A stretch of DNA of 39,781 nucleotides from Amanita rubescens (Eukaryota > Basidiomycota > Agaricomycetes > Agaricales > Amanitaceae): NCBI GenBank assembly GCA_015039365.1, contig WION01000485.1, forward strand, positions 1-39,781, written 5' to 3'. This document shows positions 9,035 to 19,373 of the stretch, in pieces. The position numbers and the translations under genes are program-made. Under the pieces are notes generated by a model. The model saw nothing but the letters and a program-made list of their open reading frames with translations. It was not told where the DNA came from and ran no database searches. Each line of letters begins with the position of its first letter. The first letter of the stretch is position 1.

Positions 9035-9851
9035 TCATGTGTCAAGGGTGTGCGCAATATATTTTACTATATAAAGCACCCTTTGGATATGGCCGTAAGA
9101 TGGATTAACAGAAAATTGTGACATTAGGATAACAGCATAAGCTATATCAGGCCTAGTTCCTAAGGTGAGATATAATAATGATCCTATGATTTGTTGGTAA
9201 TAGAATCTATCCTCAGAGGATGCTTCAGAGGTGTTTTTAGCAGGAACATATCCTGCAGGTAAAGGAGTTGACACTGGCTTGCAGTTTGACAAGCCAAAGT
9301 GTTCAATGACTGTCTTTGCATAGGCAGCTTGATCTATTACAGGCACACCAATTGCTCAGTCGTAATTGATTCTAATGCCCAAATATTCTTTGACTTTTCC
9401 AAGGTCCCAACATTCCCACATTTTCATAAACTCCTTTTTAATATATGAAATTGTTTCGGTCCTGTCTCCCATGAAAAGTATATGATCCACATATATTATG
9501 CATATGGTAATATCTTTATCTGTGGTTCTGACATATATGCCAGAATTGGCTAAGCATCATTTAAATCCTAGGGACTTCAAGGATTTGCCAGCTTGTTTAT
9601 TCCAAGCATATGTATGACACTTGTTTTAAGCCATAAATAGCTTTCTTAAGTTTATATACTTTAGATTCTTGTCCTTTAATGATGAAACCTTCTGGTTGAT
9701 GCATATATATTTCCTCATCTAAGTCGCCATAGAGGAAAGCAGTTTTGACATTGAGTGCTTCTATATCCCAATTTTCCAAAGCACTTGTAGCCAGAAGAAG
9801 TCTAATTGTTTTGTATCCCGCTACAGGTGAGAATGTTTCATCATAATCCAA
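9035..9851 (-). pseudogene. Copia reverse transcriptase / RNase H segment
   Basis: The frame 9851-9597 begins MDYDETFSPVAGYKTIR. It has the RT motif with catalytic Asp in NVKTAFLYGDLDEEIYM and KLKKAIYGLKQ. After a stop, the palm motif reads IIYVDHILFMGD: the usual YVDD is YVDH, with the second Asp changed to His (codon at 9484-9482). The frame 9346-9035 has GSLLYLTLGTRPDIAYAV, the conserved segment leading into RNase H, but the RNase H core is lost. Not functional. Confidence 0.85.
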
Positions 9852-11244
9852 TCCTGGGTGTTGGCTAAAGCCTTTGGTGACAAGTCATGCCTTTTTACGG
9901 CCATCAGACTTAATATCATAAACCCAACGACACTTTATTGGGTTACACCCTTTTGGTAATTCCACTAATTCCCATATCTCTATTTTGGAGAGATTTGAAC
10001 TCATCTTCCATAGCAGTTCGCCACTGCTTATAAAGATCAAGATTTTCACCCTTAATCTTAAATATATCCCTATATTGACATGTTCAAATTTCTTCTCTTG
10101 GTATCATATTTGTGAGTAAGAAATGCAGAAGTCATTTCCACACTCTTTTATCATCCTTGTGAATTTTGCCTTGCTTGGTGGATCTATATCCATAGATTTC
10201 TGAGCAGGTGGGGGAGCTGTTGGATTGAAATGGGTAGTCGCATCCTTTTTAGGGATTTGTCCACCAAAATCATTATCAAAATTATCAATTTGATTTCTAA
10301 GATTATCTCTTTGTTGGAGAATATCTTTTTCTATTTCAATAGCTCTTCTGTCACCATATGCATTATCTTTACATATGATTGGTTTGGGAATGCAATTGGA
10401 TCTACAAGGAACCACTGGAGTGGGCTCATTTATCCTTTGTTTACTATTAGGTCTATTAGATCAATTAAGTGATCCAGACCTCTCTCTCTGTGTTTACATT
10501 GCTTTGGATGATGGTCTAATTGTTTCAGGGATATAATCAGTTGGATTAATTGGTTTCTGAAGACTGAATGGCAGATCATTTTCCAAATTCCTGTCTAACT
10601 TTATTAAAAGTTAGATCTTGCATAGGAATTTCTTTATCAATTTTCTTTCTGAATTCTTCACTTGATTCAATCTTTGGTAATCGTTCAGGGCTTCTTCTCG
10701 GAACAAATCTTTCAGCAAGTTTGTGTCTAATGTCTATGACACATCATCTAGTATTTGTTTGAGGAGGACTTCTATCAGGAACAAATTTTCTTAAGATTTC
10801 ATCTGCATTGTGTCCATGAATTTCTATATTTGCATTCCTGTTGTGAAGTCCACTTTGTTCCTCCAACTGGCGAGTTCTATCTCATGCTCCAAGGTCCTCT
10901 AGTTCATCTCCAAGGCTTCTCATGGTCTCTTGGAATCTCCTTCTAAGATTGTCCATGGTACTACCTTTTCGGATATCAGGACTATCCAGTCTATCAGCAT
11001 TGTCCAGTGATGGACTACAAGATTTTAATCCCCAAGACAGAGTTTTAAGGCCATCTGGTAGGGGAGATAAAAATTCTTGTTTAACCGATGCCAGTTTATC
11101 ACCCAAGTGACCTGAGCTGGAGCTTGAGTCGCTTTCAGGATCTCCTCCCTCTACAGAGTCAGCTGGTAGAGGAGATTGTGTATGCCCATGACCAAGTTGT
11201 CTTTCCCTAACAGGGGAAGGGGATGGAATACCATTATCATTATC
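9852..11244 (-). pseudogene. Copia integrase-RT linker, degraded
   Basis: This stretch holds scattered minus-strand frames (for example 11106-10882 and 10415-10104) rich in Ser, Asp and Pro, as in the variable linker between integrase and RT of Copia polyproteins. Before 9852 the RT N-terminal fingers can be glimpsed but are frameshifted. Confidence 0.5.
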
Positions 11245-12458
11245 TCAATTATCAAGAAGGATTGGTGCAAGATCTTTAGTAATAATAATATCACTTTTTC
11301 CTTTACAAGGAAATCTGTCTTCAAAGAATGTGGCTTGGGTGGATATAACTAGTGCGTTGTTGGAATCCATAAATCTATATGCTTTTGATCCTAGTTCATA
11401 CCCAACAAAGGTCATGAGTTCTGATTTTGGAGATAGTTTATCAGAACATTTTTTGACTGGGATAAAAACCCAAGCTTCACATCCAAATACTTTAAAGTAT
11501 TGAACATCAGGAAGGGAACCATATAAAAGTTCCCAAGGCATTTTCCAGTTGCAACCCACAATTGGGGTTCTATTGTATACGTGTACAGCTGTTTCAATTG
11601 AAAATTCCCACCAAGATCTCGGTATATGTACATGCGTTGAGCCACATTGCTTCAGACTTATCATTTAAAGTCTGAATCATTCATTCAGCTCACCCATTTT
11701 GTTGATGTATATGAGGTGCTGATGTCTGGTGTTGAATGCCATTTTTGTCAAGGAAATCTTTAAAGGCTTTATTTATGAATTCCCCCCCTCGATTGGAATG
11801 GAGGTAGAGTATTTGTTTATTAGGTGCAGAAACTTTCATGACCATTGCTGGAACACTTCAGTGGTATCTGACTTATGTTTAAGGAATCCAATCCATACAT
11901 ACGATGAAAAATCATTGACCACAACAAGTATATACTTGTATTTGTGGTAAGACTGAGTTGGAAACTCTTTTAAGTCCATGTGGATCATTTCAAGTGGCTT
12001 CGATGCCCGCTTTATTGATTCCTTATAAGTTTTTGCCTTCATTTTTCCTTTTAAGCATCCTTCACATTGGAGATTTGGGGATGGTTTGGGAAGATTGCCT
12101 TTTTCAAACCCTTTTACGTGTCCCTTTAGATGTTGAAACACATCTTTACTAGGGTGACCTAGATGTTTATGCCATATATCATACATACATATGTTGAAAC
12201 ACTTTCATTTACTGTATAAGTTTCAACAGGTGGAGCCTTTTCAACGTGTGTATATGTATTGACAGATTCTCTTTCAAAGAATGGTGGCACTTTGTGGACA
12301 TTTTTATGAATAATATGTCCAGTGCATAAAGTTAATGTATCTTGATTGTGATAGCTTGCTTCAAGATATATTTCCTTTTTACCATCTTCATAGGAAAAGG
12401 TGATCTGTTGATTGTCTTGTGATGCCAGTAACCCTTGATTACACAACATGCCATTCAA
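11245..12458 (-). pseudogene. Copia integrase segment
   Basis: The frame 12186-11836 carries the GAG-pre-integrase zinc-binding motif, His in WHKHLGHPS and CEGCLKGK. Next come the first core Asp in MIHMDLKEF and the second in VVVNDFSSYVW. After a break, the frame 11664-11245 covers the C-terminal half with HVYNRTPIVG, YFKVFGCEAWVFIP and FVGYELGSKAYRF, all typical of Copia integrases. The Glu region between them falls in the broken stretch near 11670-11830. Confidence 0.85.
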
Positions 12459-12464
12459 AACAAG

Positions 12465-12905
12465 TCATATGTTAAGACATGGCATGTATAACACGGGGTA
12501 CAGTTTCACAAGGTGGCTTGTTCCATTTGATAATTTATGAATAAAAATAACAGTGCCTTGTCCAAGTAGATTGAATGTGCCATTAGCTGTTTTTACCAGC
12601 TTTACTTTATCAAAGGGTTTATAATCTGAAAAATCATTCAGATTAAATGTAAAGTGTTCTGAGGCACCAGAGTCACACATCCATAGTGTTTCTCCAGTCC
12701 GTTCTGTACAACAGGAAGGACATTTGCAATTGTCAGTTCTACCAGTGCATATAATGTGCTGATGTTGATTGCCTGTTGTGTGACTTGAAGGATAGGCAAC
12801 ATAAATCTTATTTTTATAGTTTGGACTTATAGGGCTAACTCCAGCACAGGCTCTAGGCATGAGCACAGGTAACCCGTGGGTATGCTGGGTGTTACCCTGA
12901 CCCAT
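12465..12905 (-). pseudogene. Copia aspartic protease segment
   Basis: A 146-codon minus-strand frame carries LWMCDSGASEHFTFN, the Copia protease active site with the catalytic Asp in DSGAS. It then has KTANGTFNLLGQGTV, typical of the same domain. The true N-terminus (gag) is missing. The next frame downstream, 12458-12159, continues with a diverged spacer toward the GAG-pre-integrase domain. Confidence 0.85.
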
Positions 12906-13017
12906 ACCCGCTCCAACCCATCTTACATATAAGAGCTGAGCCCTGTGATGTTTTGTAACACGACTTTAAGATGGCAGCAATTTCCATGTAGAAACACCAT
13001 GCACATAACAAAGATGA
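12906..13017. other. Interval between Copia remnant and solo LTR
   Basis: 112 bp. A faint Cys-rich reading on the minus strand could be the end of the Copia gag zinc knuckle, but it is too degraded to call. GATGA at 13013-13017 is the target duplication of the solo LTR. Confidence 0.3.
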
Positions 13018-13425
13018 TGTTACGTTTGTTCGTTCACTGATAAGTCAAGCCTATCAGGTACCATAGGTTCCTCAAGGGAGTTCCGGCACTTAAGAATGTT
13101 CAAAGATTAAGAGTGTTATCGGATAAGTCCTCAAGGGAGCTTAGACGATAACGAGACAGATTTTGACTGTTAAAACTAGACTGAGGTCTAGTCGTATATT
13201 TGCGTGTCTTATATAGTACAAGGTATATACACAAATATGATAGGTAAGTTTGCATGTGATAATGAAATGGTTTACATGTGATAATTGACATGCATGTGAT
13301 AAAATGAAATAGCATATGATAAACAATGAACATTCCAGAAGGAATGCATATGCAAATAATGACATAGGAGGGATGACAAAGATGATAAGATAAGAAAAGA
13401 TAGGCCATGACGTACGTTTGTAACA
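13018..13425 (-). repeat. Solo LTR of the El1/El2 Gypsy family
   Basis: This 408-bp LTR lies in reverse orientation, from TGTTACGTTTG to GTTTGTAACA. Target duplications GATGA are at 13013-13017 and 13426-13430. It keeps the 12-mer that pairs with the PBS, on the minus strand. A single LTR between a perfect duplication is the product of LTR-LTR recombination. Confidence 0.95.
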
Positions 13426-13430
13426 GATGA

Positions 13431-14215
13431 TCAGGAAGAATGGGCCTTGGATTTGCTGCTTTGCATCCCATACCCTCCAAGTGTCCCAGCACCAGTCAGG
13501 CAATCAGGAATCAGACACCATCAGATGTCAGATTTTTGGCATGTTTTCTGATGCTACTCACCATTGCACAAGTCACTGCAACTGACTTCCAGCACTTCCA
13601 GTCACTCATAACCACCAGCAACCCCAACTTCCTCTTGATCATCACCAGACACCCCTCCTAAATTGACTTTGCAGGTGGTCACAGTGACATGGACTCATGA
13701 CAACAAACAGACTTTTTGCATTCACATTTTAGCTTATTCAGTTTGGCATCACTTGCATGTCCTTGATCAAATGGGACATTTTCAAGATTATTTTCAAACT
13801 TTACAATTCCCTCACACTCACATCTGAAAAGGTCTTTTGCAAATATTTCAAGTACTTGGCATTATTTGGTTTTACAATAAGTCCTATATGACCTGGATCA
13901 TATGAATTTTCAGGTTTTTATTGCAAGTATAAACATTGCCAAACAACATGCATGCCTGCCTGAAATTTGGAAAGCAGCATGAAATTGCACATGAGTGTAA
14001 AGTACTGGTGATGTCAGTCTACGTACATACTGTAGGATGCAATAGGAATGGCTGGAATGAGTAGGAATCCTGATGGATTAAGTTTCCATGAAGATGTGAC
14101 TCAGTTACATGTGTGCCTTCAATACACAGGCATGTGAACATTGAACACCTAGGTGACTAGGTGGTTAGTATGAGCAAATACTGAAAAGGATGATTAGCAG
14201 CAATTTTAACTGGTT
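13431..14215. other. Non-coding stretch without recognised features
   Basis: About 785 bp with only short open frames and no similarity that I recognise. It is TCA/CCAGC-rich at the left and AT-rich at the right. Confidence 0.4.
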
Positions 14216-14220
14216 CCTGC

Positions 14221-15104
14221 TGTTACAACACAGTATGGACTCCTGCATTATGCATACATGACACATTGGACATGTTAATTTTCTTTATGCCTACCTTACT
14301 CGTTGTCACCCTTATGCTCAATTCATACAGACAAGCTCGTTCCTTTACTATACCATTTCCTTGTTTTACATATGATGCTGTCCTTATAGTACTTACTGAC
14401 AAAAGGGAAACACCCAGTAGTGCAGCATCAGGGAGTGAAAGCGATAGCTTACCCGATGAGTCTTGTAGCAGACCACTCAGCTGAGAAGATGGTGGTAGGA
14501 GGTTAAGAGAGCTTATTCCTATTCTATGGTACATGGCAGGTTTATATACTGTCTGTGTCCTAATAGGTAACAACATAGGTAAATATATGTAACTACATAT
14601 GTCATACTCATATATGGTAATATGGAGCTGCGCTGATGTCATGCACAGCTATGGTGTCATATGGTGCCATCCGCAGTAAGGATGACACAAGCGTACTAGA
14701 ACCTTCTACAAGGTTCTATCTATATATATATATATATATCCTGATCTGCTTAGTAAGCAGATAAGATAAGATATCCTTGTTATATTAGATTAGATAAGAT
14801 AACTTCATCACTTACTCTTGTCTTCATCGTTGTTCACTAATACATACATTCCTTGTGCTCACAAGTATATATACTACCACCTGTACTCTTAGAGTTGAAC
14901 CCTAAGTTCAACTTAGCTGTTGATTGTCATCTGGCAATCTAAATCTTACTCTTTAACTCATCAACCAGAATTGTCCTCAGATACTAAGTTAATGACTTAA
15001 CTTAGTATTGAACTTGCATCTCAATTGACATTCAATGACTTAGACTTGTGATCGTAACTAGAGTTGCTATTGCAACTCAGGTTGAGATTAATGAGTTTGT
15101 AACA
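14221..15104. repeat. Solo LTR of a second family (884 bp)
   Basis: Starts TGTTACAACA and ends GTTTGTAACA, with an inverted terminal TGTTAC/GTAACA. It is flanked by the 5-bp duplication CCTGC at 14216-14220 and 15105-15109. Inside are a (TA)n stretch at about 14720-14740 and a CT/TCA-rich right half. Apart from its ends it shares nothing obvious with the El1 LTR, so it is a distinct family. The 139-codon reverse frame inside it is probably spurious. Confidence 0.85.
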
Positions 15105-15149
15105 CCTGCATACTACATCAACAAACAATCAGAGCAGGAAAAAAGTGGG

Positions 15150-15205
15150 CCACAGGTGGATGGTGGTGATGATATTGGTGGTGATGGTGTTGGTATTGAT
15201 TGGCG
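15150..15205. repeat. GGTGAT/GGTGTT microsatellite-like tract
   Basis: Imperfect repeats of GGTGRT and GGTGTTGGTATTG. Low complexity, with no coding signal. Confidence 0.5.
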
Positions 15206-15304
15206 CAGATGATGTTTTTAAATGGTTTTGTAGTTATTTATTCACTGTTACATATGTAGCATTGTAGTGCAACAGATTTCTGTTGCCATTGTTACAGTGA
15301 TGAC

Positions 15305-15625
15305 AAGTGAGCAGGGAGTGAGCAGGACTCCACAGGGACTCCTGTCCAGTCCTTGCAATTTTTACTTACTACTTTTTTACTTTGAACCAGGAGTGAGCAG
15401 GACTCCACAGGGACTCCTGGTCCACTCCTTGTGGGATGACTCCTGGCATTTTTCGCTTTTTTGCAGTCAATGAGGAGTGAACAGGGAGTAAACAAGGAGT
15501 CCACAAGGAGTCCTTGTCCACTCCTGGCATTTTATGTCAATTTATCAGGAGTCTACAGGGAGTCCTGAGGAGTCCTGAGGAGTCTGGGAGTCCACAAGGA
15601 GTCCACAAGGACATGTGGGGGAGGT
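15305..15625. repeat. Degenerate GGAGTCC repeat block
   Basis: Four imperfect units of 80-95 bp start near 15305, 15391, 15472 and 15550. Each combines GGAGTGARCAGG, GGAGTCCACA-GG and the inverted form TCCACTCCTGGCATTTT. The last unit collapses into short GGAGTCC(ACAA/TGA) repeats. Direct and inverted copies alternate, so the strand can fold into several hairpins. It abuts the old LTR fragment at 15632. Confidence 0.6.
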
Positions 15626-15631
15626 AAAGTG

Positions 15632-15687
15632 TTGCATTCGTCGCTTATCATACATATGCCATTTACTTTTATCACATGCATGACTAT
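15632..15687 (+). repeat. Left piece of an old LTR related to El1/El2
   Basis: GCATTCGTCGCTTATCATA to TTATCACATGCATGACTAT resembles the middle of the El1 LTR but is diverged. It is cut by the MITE at 15688 and resumes at 25356 after the MITE and El2. Its own 5' start is missing. Confidence 0.75.
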
Positions 15688-16462
15688 TAGTGTTTCAAAG
15701 TCCGGTTGCAACTTTTTAAAAAGACTGGCAACTGGACCGAACCGATAACGGTTACAACCAGACTGCGGTTGCCGGTCTTGCCAAATCTGGGTTGGTCCAG
15801 TTGCCAGTTGCCTGTTTTGACCAGAAGTCAAAGACCGGTTGCAGACCGGTTGCAACCGGTCTTTTAACTCAATAATTGGAGAGGCCAGGGGGGTGGATGC
15901 AGACTGAAATGTTTGGATGTTGTTGGGCTAAAATTGGATTGGCATGTGAGAAAAATATAAAAATACTCCGCCGATGGCAATACCACAATGGGCGGAGCTT
16001 TTTTCTATTTTTATCTGCTGATAATGGTGTGACAATATGTGAGAAAAGCAGTGAAAATACTCTGCCAATGACAATGCTGTGATTGGCGGAGTATTTTTAC
16101 TATTTTTTACTAGTCTTTACATTATTGTGTGTGACAATACATGAGAAAAATGGTAGAAATCCTCTGCCAATGACAACACTGTGATTGGCGGAGTATTTTC
16201 ACTATTTCTTTACTATTTTATATTATCATGTGTAACAATATGCAAGAAAAATATCAGTTGCAACCAGGTCACCACCAGTTCTGGACCGGTCCAAATAAAG
16301 ACCAGTCCTGACCTGGTTGCCATTTCACTCACAACCATTGGCAACCGGTCCATACCGGTTTTGGTCCAGTTGCCTGAAATAGCAAAATTGAAAGACCGGT
16401 CCAGGTCCGGTTGCACCAAAAATGATGCAAAAGACCAGACTGGACCGGACTTTTAAACACTA
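15688..16462. mobile_element. hAT-type MITE (775 bp), non-autonomous
   Basis: Ends are TAGTGTTT and AAACACTA, extended imperfectly as TAGTGTTTcAAAGTCCGGT against TAGTGTTTaAAAGTCCGGT. The 8-bp target duplication ATGACTAT lies at 15680-15687 and, once El2 is removed, at 25356-25363; 8 bp is characteristic of hAT elements. Both subterminal regions are packed with ACCGGT/GGTTGCAACC motifs in both orientations, like hAT transposase binding sites. No transposase frame is present. Confidence 0.85.
15942..16257. repeat. Tandem hairpin repeats inside the MITE
   Basis: Three copies of about 100 bp (from about 15942, 16029 and 16130, plus a stub at 16231) begin with TGTGACAATA-GAGAAAA-like sequence. 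Each contains ACTCYGCCAAT followed about 12 bases later by its complement ATTGGCGGAGT. Each unit can thus form an 11-bp stem. Confidence 0.75.
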
Positions 16463-16464
16463 AT

Positions 16465-16875
16465 TGTTACAAACGTACGTCATGGCCTATCTTTTTCTTT
16501 ATCTTATCATCTATGTCATCTTTCTTATGTCATTGATTGCATATGCGTTCCTTCTGGAACATTCATCGTTTATCATATGCTATTCCATTTTATCACATGC
16601 ATGTCGATTATCACATGTAAACCGTTTCATTATCACATGCAGTCCTACTTACTATATTTGCGTATATACCTTGTACTATATAAACTACGCAAATATACGA
16701 CTAGACCTCAGTCTAGTTTTAACAGTCAAAATCTGTCTCATTATCGTCTAAGCTCCCTTGAGGACTTATCCTGATAACACCTCTATTCTTTGAATGTTCT
16801 TAAGTGCCGGAACTCCCTTGAGGAACCTATGGTGCCTGATAGGCTTGACTTATCAGTGAACGGACAAACGTAACA
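16465..16875 (+). repeat. 5' LTR of El2 (411 bp)
   Basis: TGTTACAAACG to AAACGTAACA. Same family as the El1 LTR, with the TATA box near 16677 and the 12-mer AGTCTAGTTTTA at 16710-16721. Confidence 0.95.
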
Positions 16876-16876
16876 A

Positions 16877-16888
16877 TAAAACTAGACT
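16877..16888 (+). promoter_or_regulatory. Primer-binding site of El2, self-complementary type
   Basis: TAAAACTAGACT, one base after the LTR, is identical to the El1 site and fully complementary to 16710-16721. Confidence 0.65.
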
Positions 16889-16933
16889 CCTCTCCGAGCA
16901 CGATAGCTTTAATGCTCTCACCTCCCCTCATTC

Positions 16934-18684
16934 ATCATTGCTCCACGACAATCTAAAAGTACCCCTCCAAATAACGCCAAAAGAAATCCCATTGATAATC
17001 GCTATTATCTTAACGAACACTCCATTCACTGGGATAAACGAGAAAACGGTTGGTGTTATACCGCTTCAGGAGAACCCGTACCAGGTCACCAGTTTTGGGT
17101 AAAGCAAAAACTCGGTAGACCACCGAATCAATCTTTCACATTCGAAGGAGGATTATACCTAAATGAACGAAAGCTTGCCTACAAACAAAAGAATAAACGT
17201 TGGTATGCCACTGAATTGGAAAAAGGAGAAGAACCGTACTATATCAGAGACGAATACTTTGAAGGAGAACCCTTCATTGGAGGAAAAGAGGAGTTATCAT
17301 GAACCGCACTACAACGTTGGAAGAAAGCAAACGAACCAGAAATCACTGAACAAGAAACCCCACTCGCATCACCACAGGTTCATTACCGAGAAAGCGCCGA
17401 CCTGTCAGGAGAGTCCGATAAAGAAGACGACAAAAACCCTTTTTCTGAAGAAGAAAAAGAAGAAGAATCCCAGGATAAACTCGAATACGCACCTGGAACC
17501 GAAGACGTTGTTATACCCACAGTAGAACAATGAGTTGAAGACAAAACCTCAGCTCAACTCATCACTTCCCTATCCCTTATAACCAAACCAAAACTCGAAG
17601 CCGCACGACCCGCACCGTTACCCCCTGTCACTTTTCCATACTTGTTTACTCCACCAATCAATCCATTTCCCTCTAGGAAAGGAAAAGAACGAGATATGAG
17701 TGGATCAGGACCCCAGACTGAACCAAGGTCAGATCTACCAAAGATCAAACTGCCTAAACTGTTTGAAGGAGATCGAAAATATCTCAATCCGTTCTTAGCG
17801 AAAGCTGAATTATTCATGAAAATGAATAAGATGACAAATGCCCAAGACAAAATACAGTTTATTATGTATCATATCGACGGCAATGCTCAACAATGGCGTG
17901 ATAACAAAATAGCTGAATATGACACTGAAACGACAAAATATGCCGACTACAACACTTTCGTTAAAGAACTAAAAGAAGATTGGGGACAAGTAGACGAACC
18001 AGGACTAGCTATGCACAGATTACTCACATGGAAAAAACTCCCAAAGCAATCAATCAATCAATACATCGCGCGCATCGACCGAGATCTTAATTTAGCTAAA
18101 GTCACCGATGATACGACGAAATGTCATCTCCTAGTTTTGGGATTACCAAACACCTTACGAGAAAAACTACGGCTAGGAGGTGCCCCGACGACCTATAAAT
18201 CATTACAAACTCATATCCTTGACATAGAAGTGGTGAACACGTTATTCTCTACTTTGGCCAAACTAAAGACCTTGACAACAAAATGGAAGTCGACAAAGCT
18301 GTGTTGGAATTAAATCGACAAACACGACAAATGCAGATTGCGGAAACCTCCATGGATTGGGTTAAAACTGCCACATGCTATGGATGCGGAAACACAGGAC
18401 ACTTAATCTCGGACTGCCCTAATCCCAAAAAGAAACGACAAAAACTTGGGAAATCACGAGGAAGGGCAGCACCGAAAGGACGATTTCGAGGAAAACCACG
18501 CAGACGAAATAATAACTGCAATGAAGGGAAAGGAAAAGGACAACGAATCCGAGCACTAGATGCAGATAGCAACAAAGACAACAGTAGTTTGTCAAGTGAA
18601 AGTTCTGATGACGAAAATGACGAAGACCAAAGAATTGCCGTCATACGAGAAATGGCAAAAACATTACCACATAGCGCCTGCTGA
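16934..18684 (+). pseudogene. Gag of El2
   Basis: By comparison with El1 the gag start was at 16934, where El1 has ATG and El2 has ATC. The frame continues with in-frame TGA at 17300 and 17531. The capsid-like region starts around 17700: KIKLPKLFEGDRKYLNPF, then RLLTWKKLPKQSINQYIARI, typical of Ty3 gag. A one-base shift near 18245-18260 moves it to the frame 18283-18684, which carries the zinc knuckle CYGCGNTGHLISDC (CX2CX4HX4C). A basic KKKRQKLGKSRGR stretch and an acidic serine-rich tail follow. Gag packages RNA into virus-like particles. It ends about where the pol frame, one base back, opens. Confidence 0.85.
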
Positions 18685-19373
18685 AGGTTGAACAAGAAGG
18701 GTTGTTAGAGCGAGATGACAATGAATCAGCGTCTGTCATCTCTGAAGACGAACAGTTATGTATAAATGGTGTAACAATAACATCTATGTCCAGAAATAAA
18801 ATCACCATTCCCATCTCCCAATGTTTGAATCTGAAAACCGCTGAAACCAAAGCTCTTATCGACTCAGGCGCGCAAGGAAAATTCGTCGATAGTTCACTTG
18901 TCGATTGGAACAAAATCACTCGCCTAAAGAAACCCATCCCAGTGCAAAATGTGGACGGAACAAACAACAAGTCTGGAGATATACGGTATAAAATCCAGAT
19001 AAGCTATAACATTGAAGACAACCGGTTTAGAGACTGGTTTTATGTCACACGACTAGGTGATCAACGACTGATATTAGGATTACCTTGGCTCCAAGAAATC
19101 AACCCCAGAATAGATTGGTCTGAAGGAACAGTTAGGTTCCCCGAGGATAGGAAGATTGATCCGGAAGAAGAAACTATGTTTGATCATGACGAAGAAACTG
19201 AAATGTACCTTCAATATATCCATAAAGAAGAAGAACTAGACGCAGATGAAGACGAAGATCCCGAGACTGATCACCTTTGGATCCAAGCAAAAATGTCAGC
19301 GTCTCAAGCGCTCGCACATGAACATGAAGATAAATCTACAAAAGTAGAATTACCCCCTGAATATGACAAATGA
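18675..19373 (+). pseudogene. Aspartic protease part of El2 pol
   Basis: The frame opens after TAG 18672 and overlaps the gag end by about 10 nt. It has the retropepsin active site ALIDSGAQGKFVD and a flap/second-half motif LILGLPWLQEINPRIDW. It stops at TGA 19371-19373, while the same frame continues into RT, so this stop interrupts what was one pol ORF. Given the pattern elsewhere in the element, a CGA codon is the likely ancestor. No slippery heptamer is obvious at the gag-pol overlap. Confidence 0.85.

Larger units (their letters stand above)
8985..12905 (-). mobile_element. Decayed Ty1/Copia retrotransposon, both ends missing
   Basis: On the minus strand the order is protease, GAG-pre-integrase, integrase, RT, RNase H, which is the Copia order. 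Frames are broken by many stops and shifts. The gag part upstream of 12905 and both LTRs are not recognisable, and no target duplication could be found. A solo Gypsy LTR sits just beyond its 5' end at 13018. Confidence 0.85.

Noticed and set aside
14223..14642. 139-codon minus-strand frame.
   Set aside because: It lies wholly within the 884-bp solo LTR and has no recognisable domain.
17163..17525. 120-codon plus frame with a Lys-rich product.
   Set aside because: It is a shadow of the gag frame, which runs through this stretch in another phase and matches El1.
18675..18690. Possible programmed -1 frameshift at the gag-pol junction of El2.
   Set aside because: The frames overlap by only about 10 nt and no slippery heptamer is visible. 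Nearby indels make decay an equal explanation.
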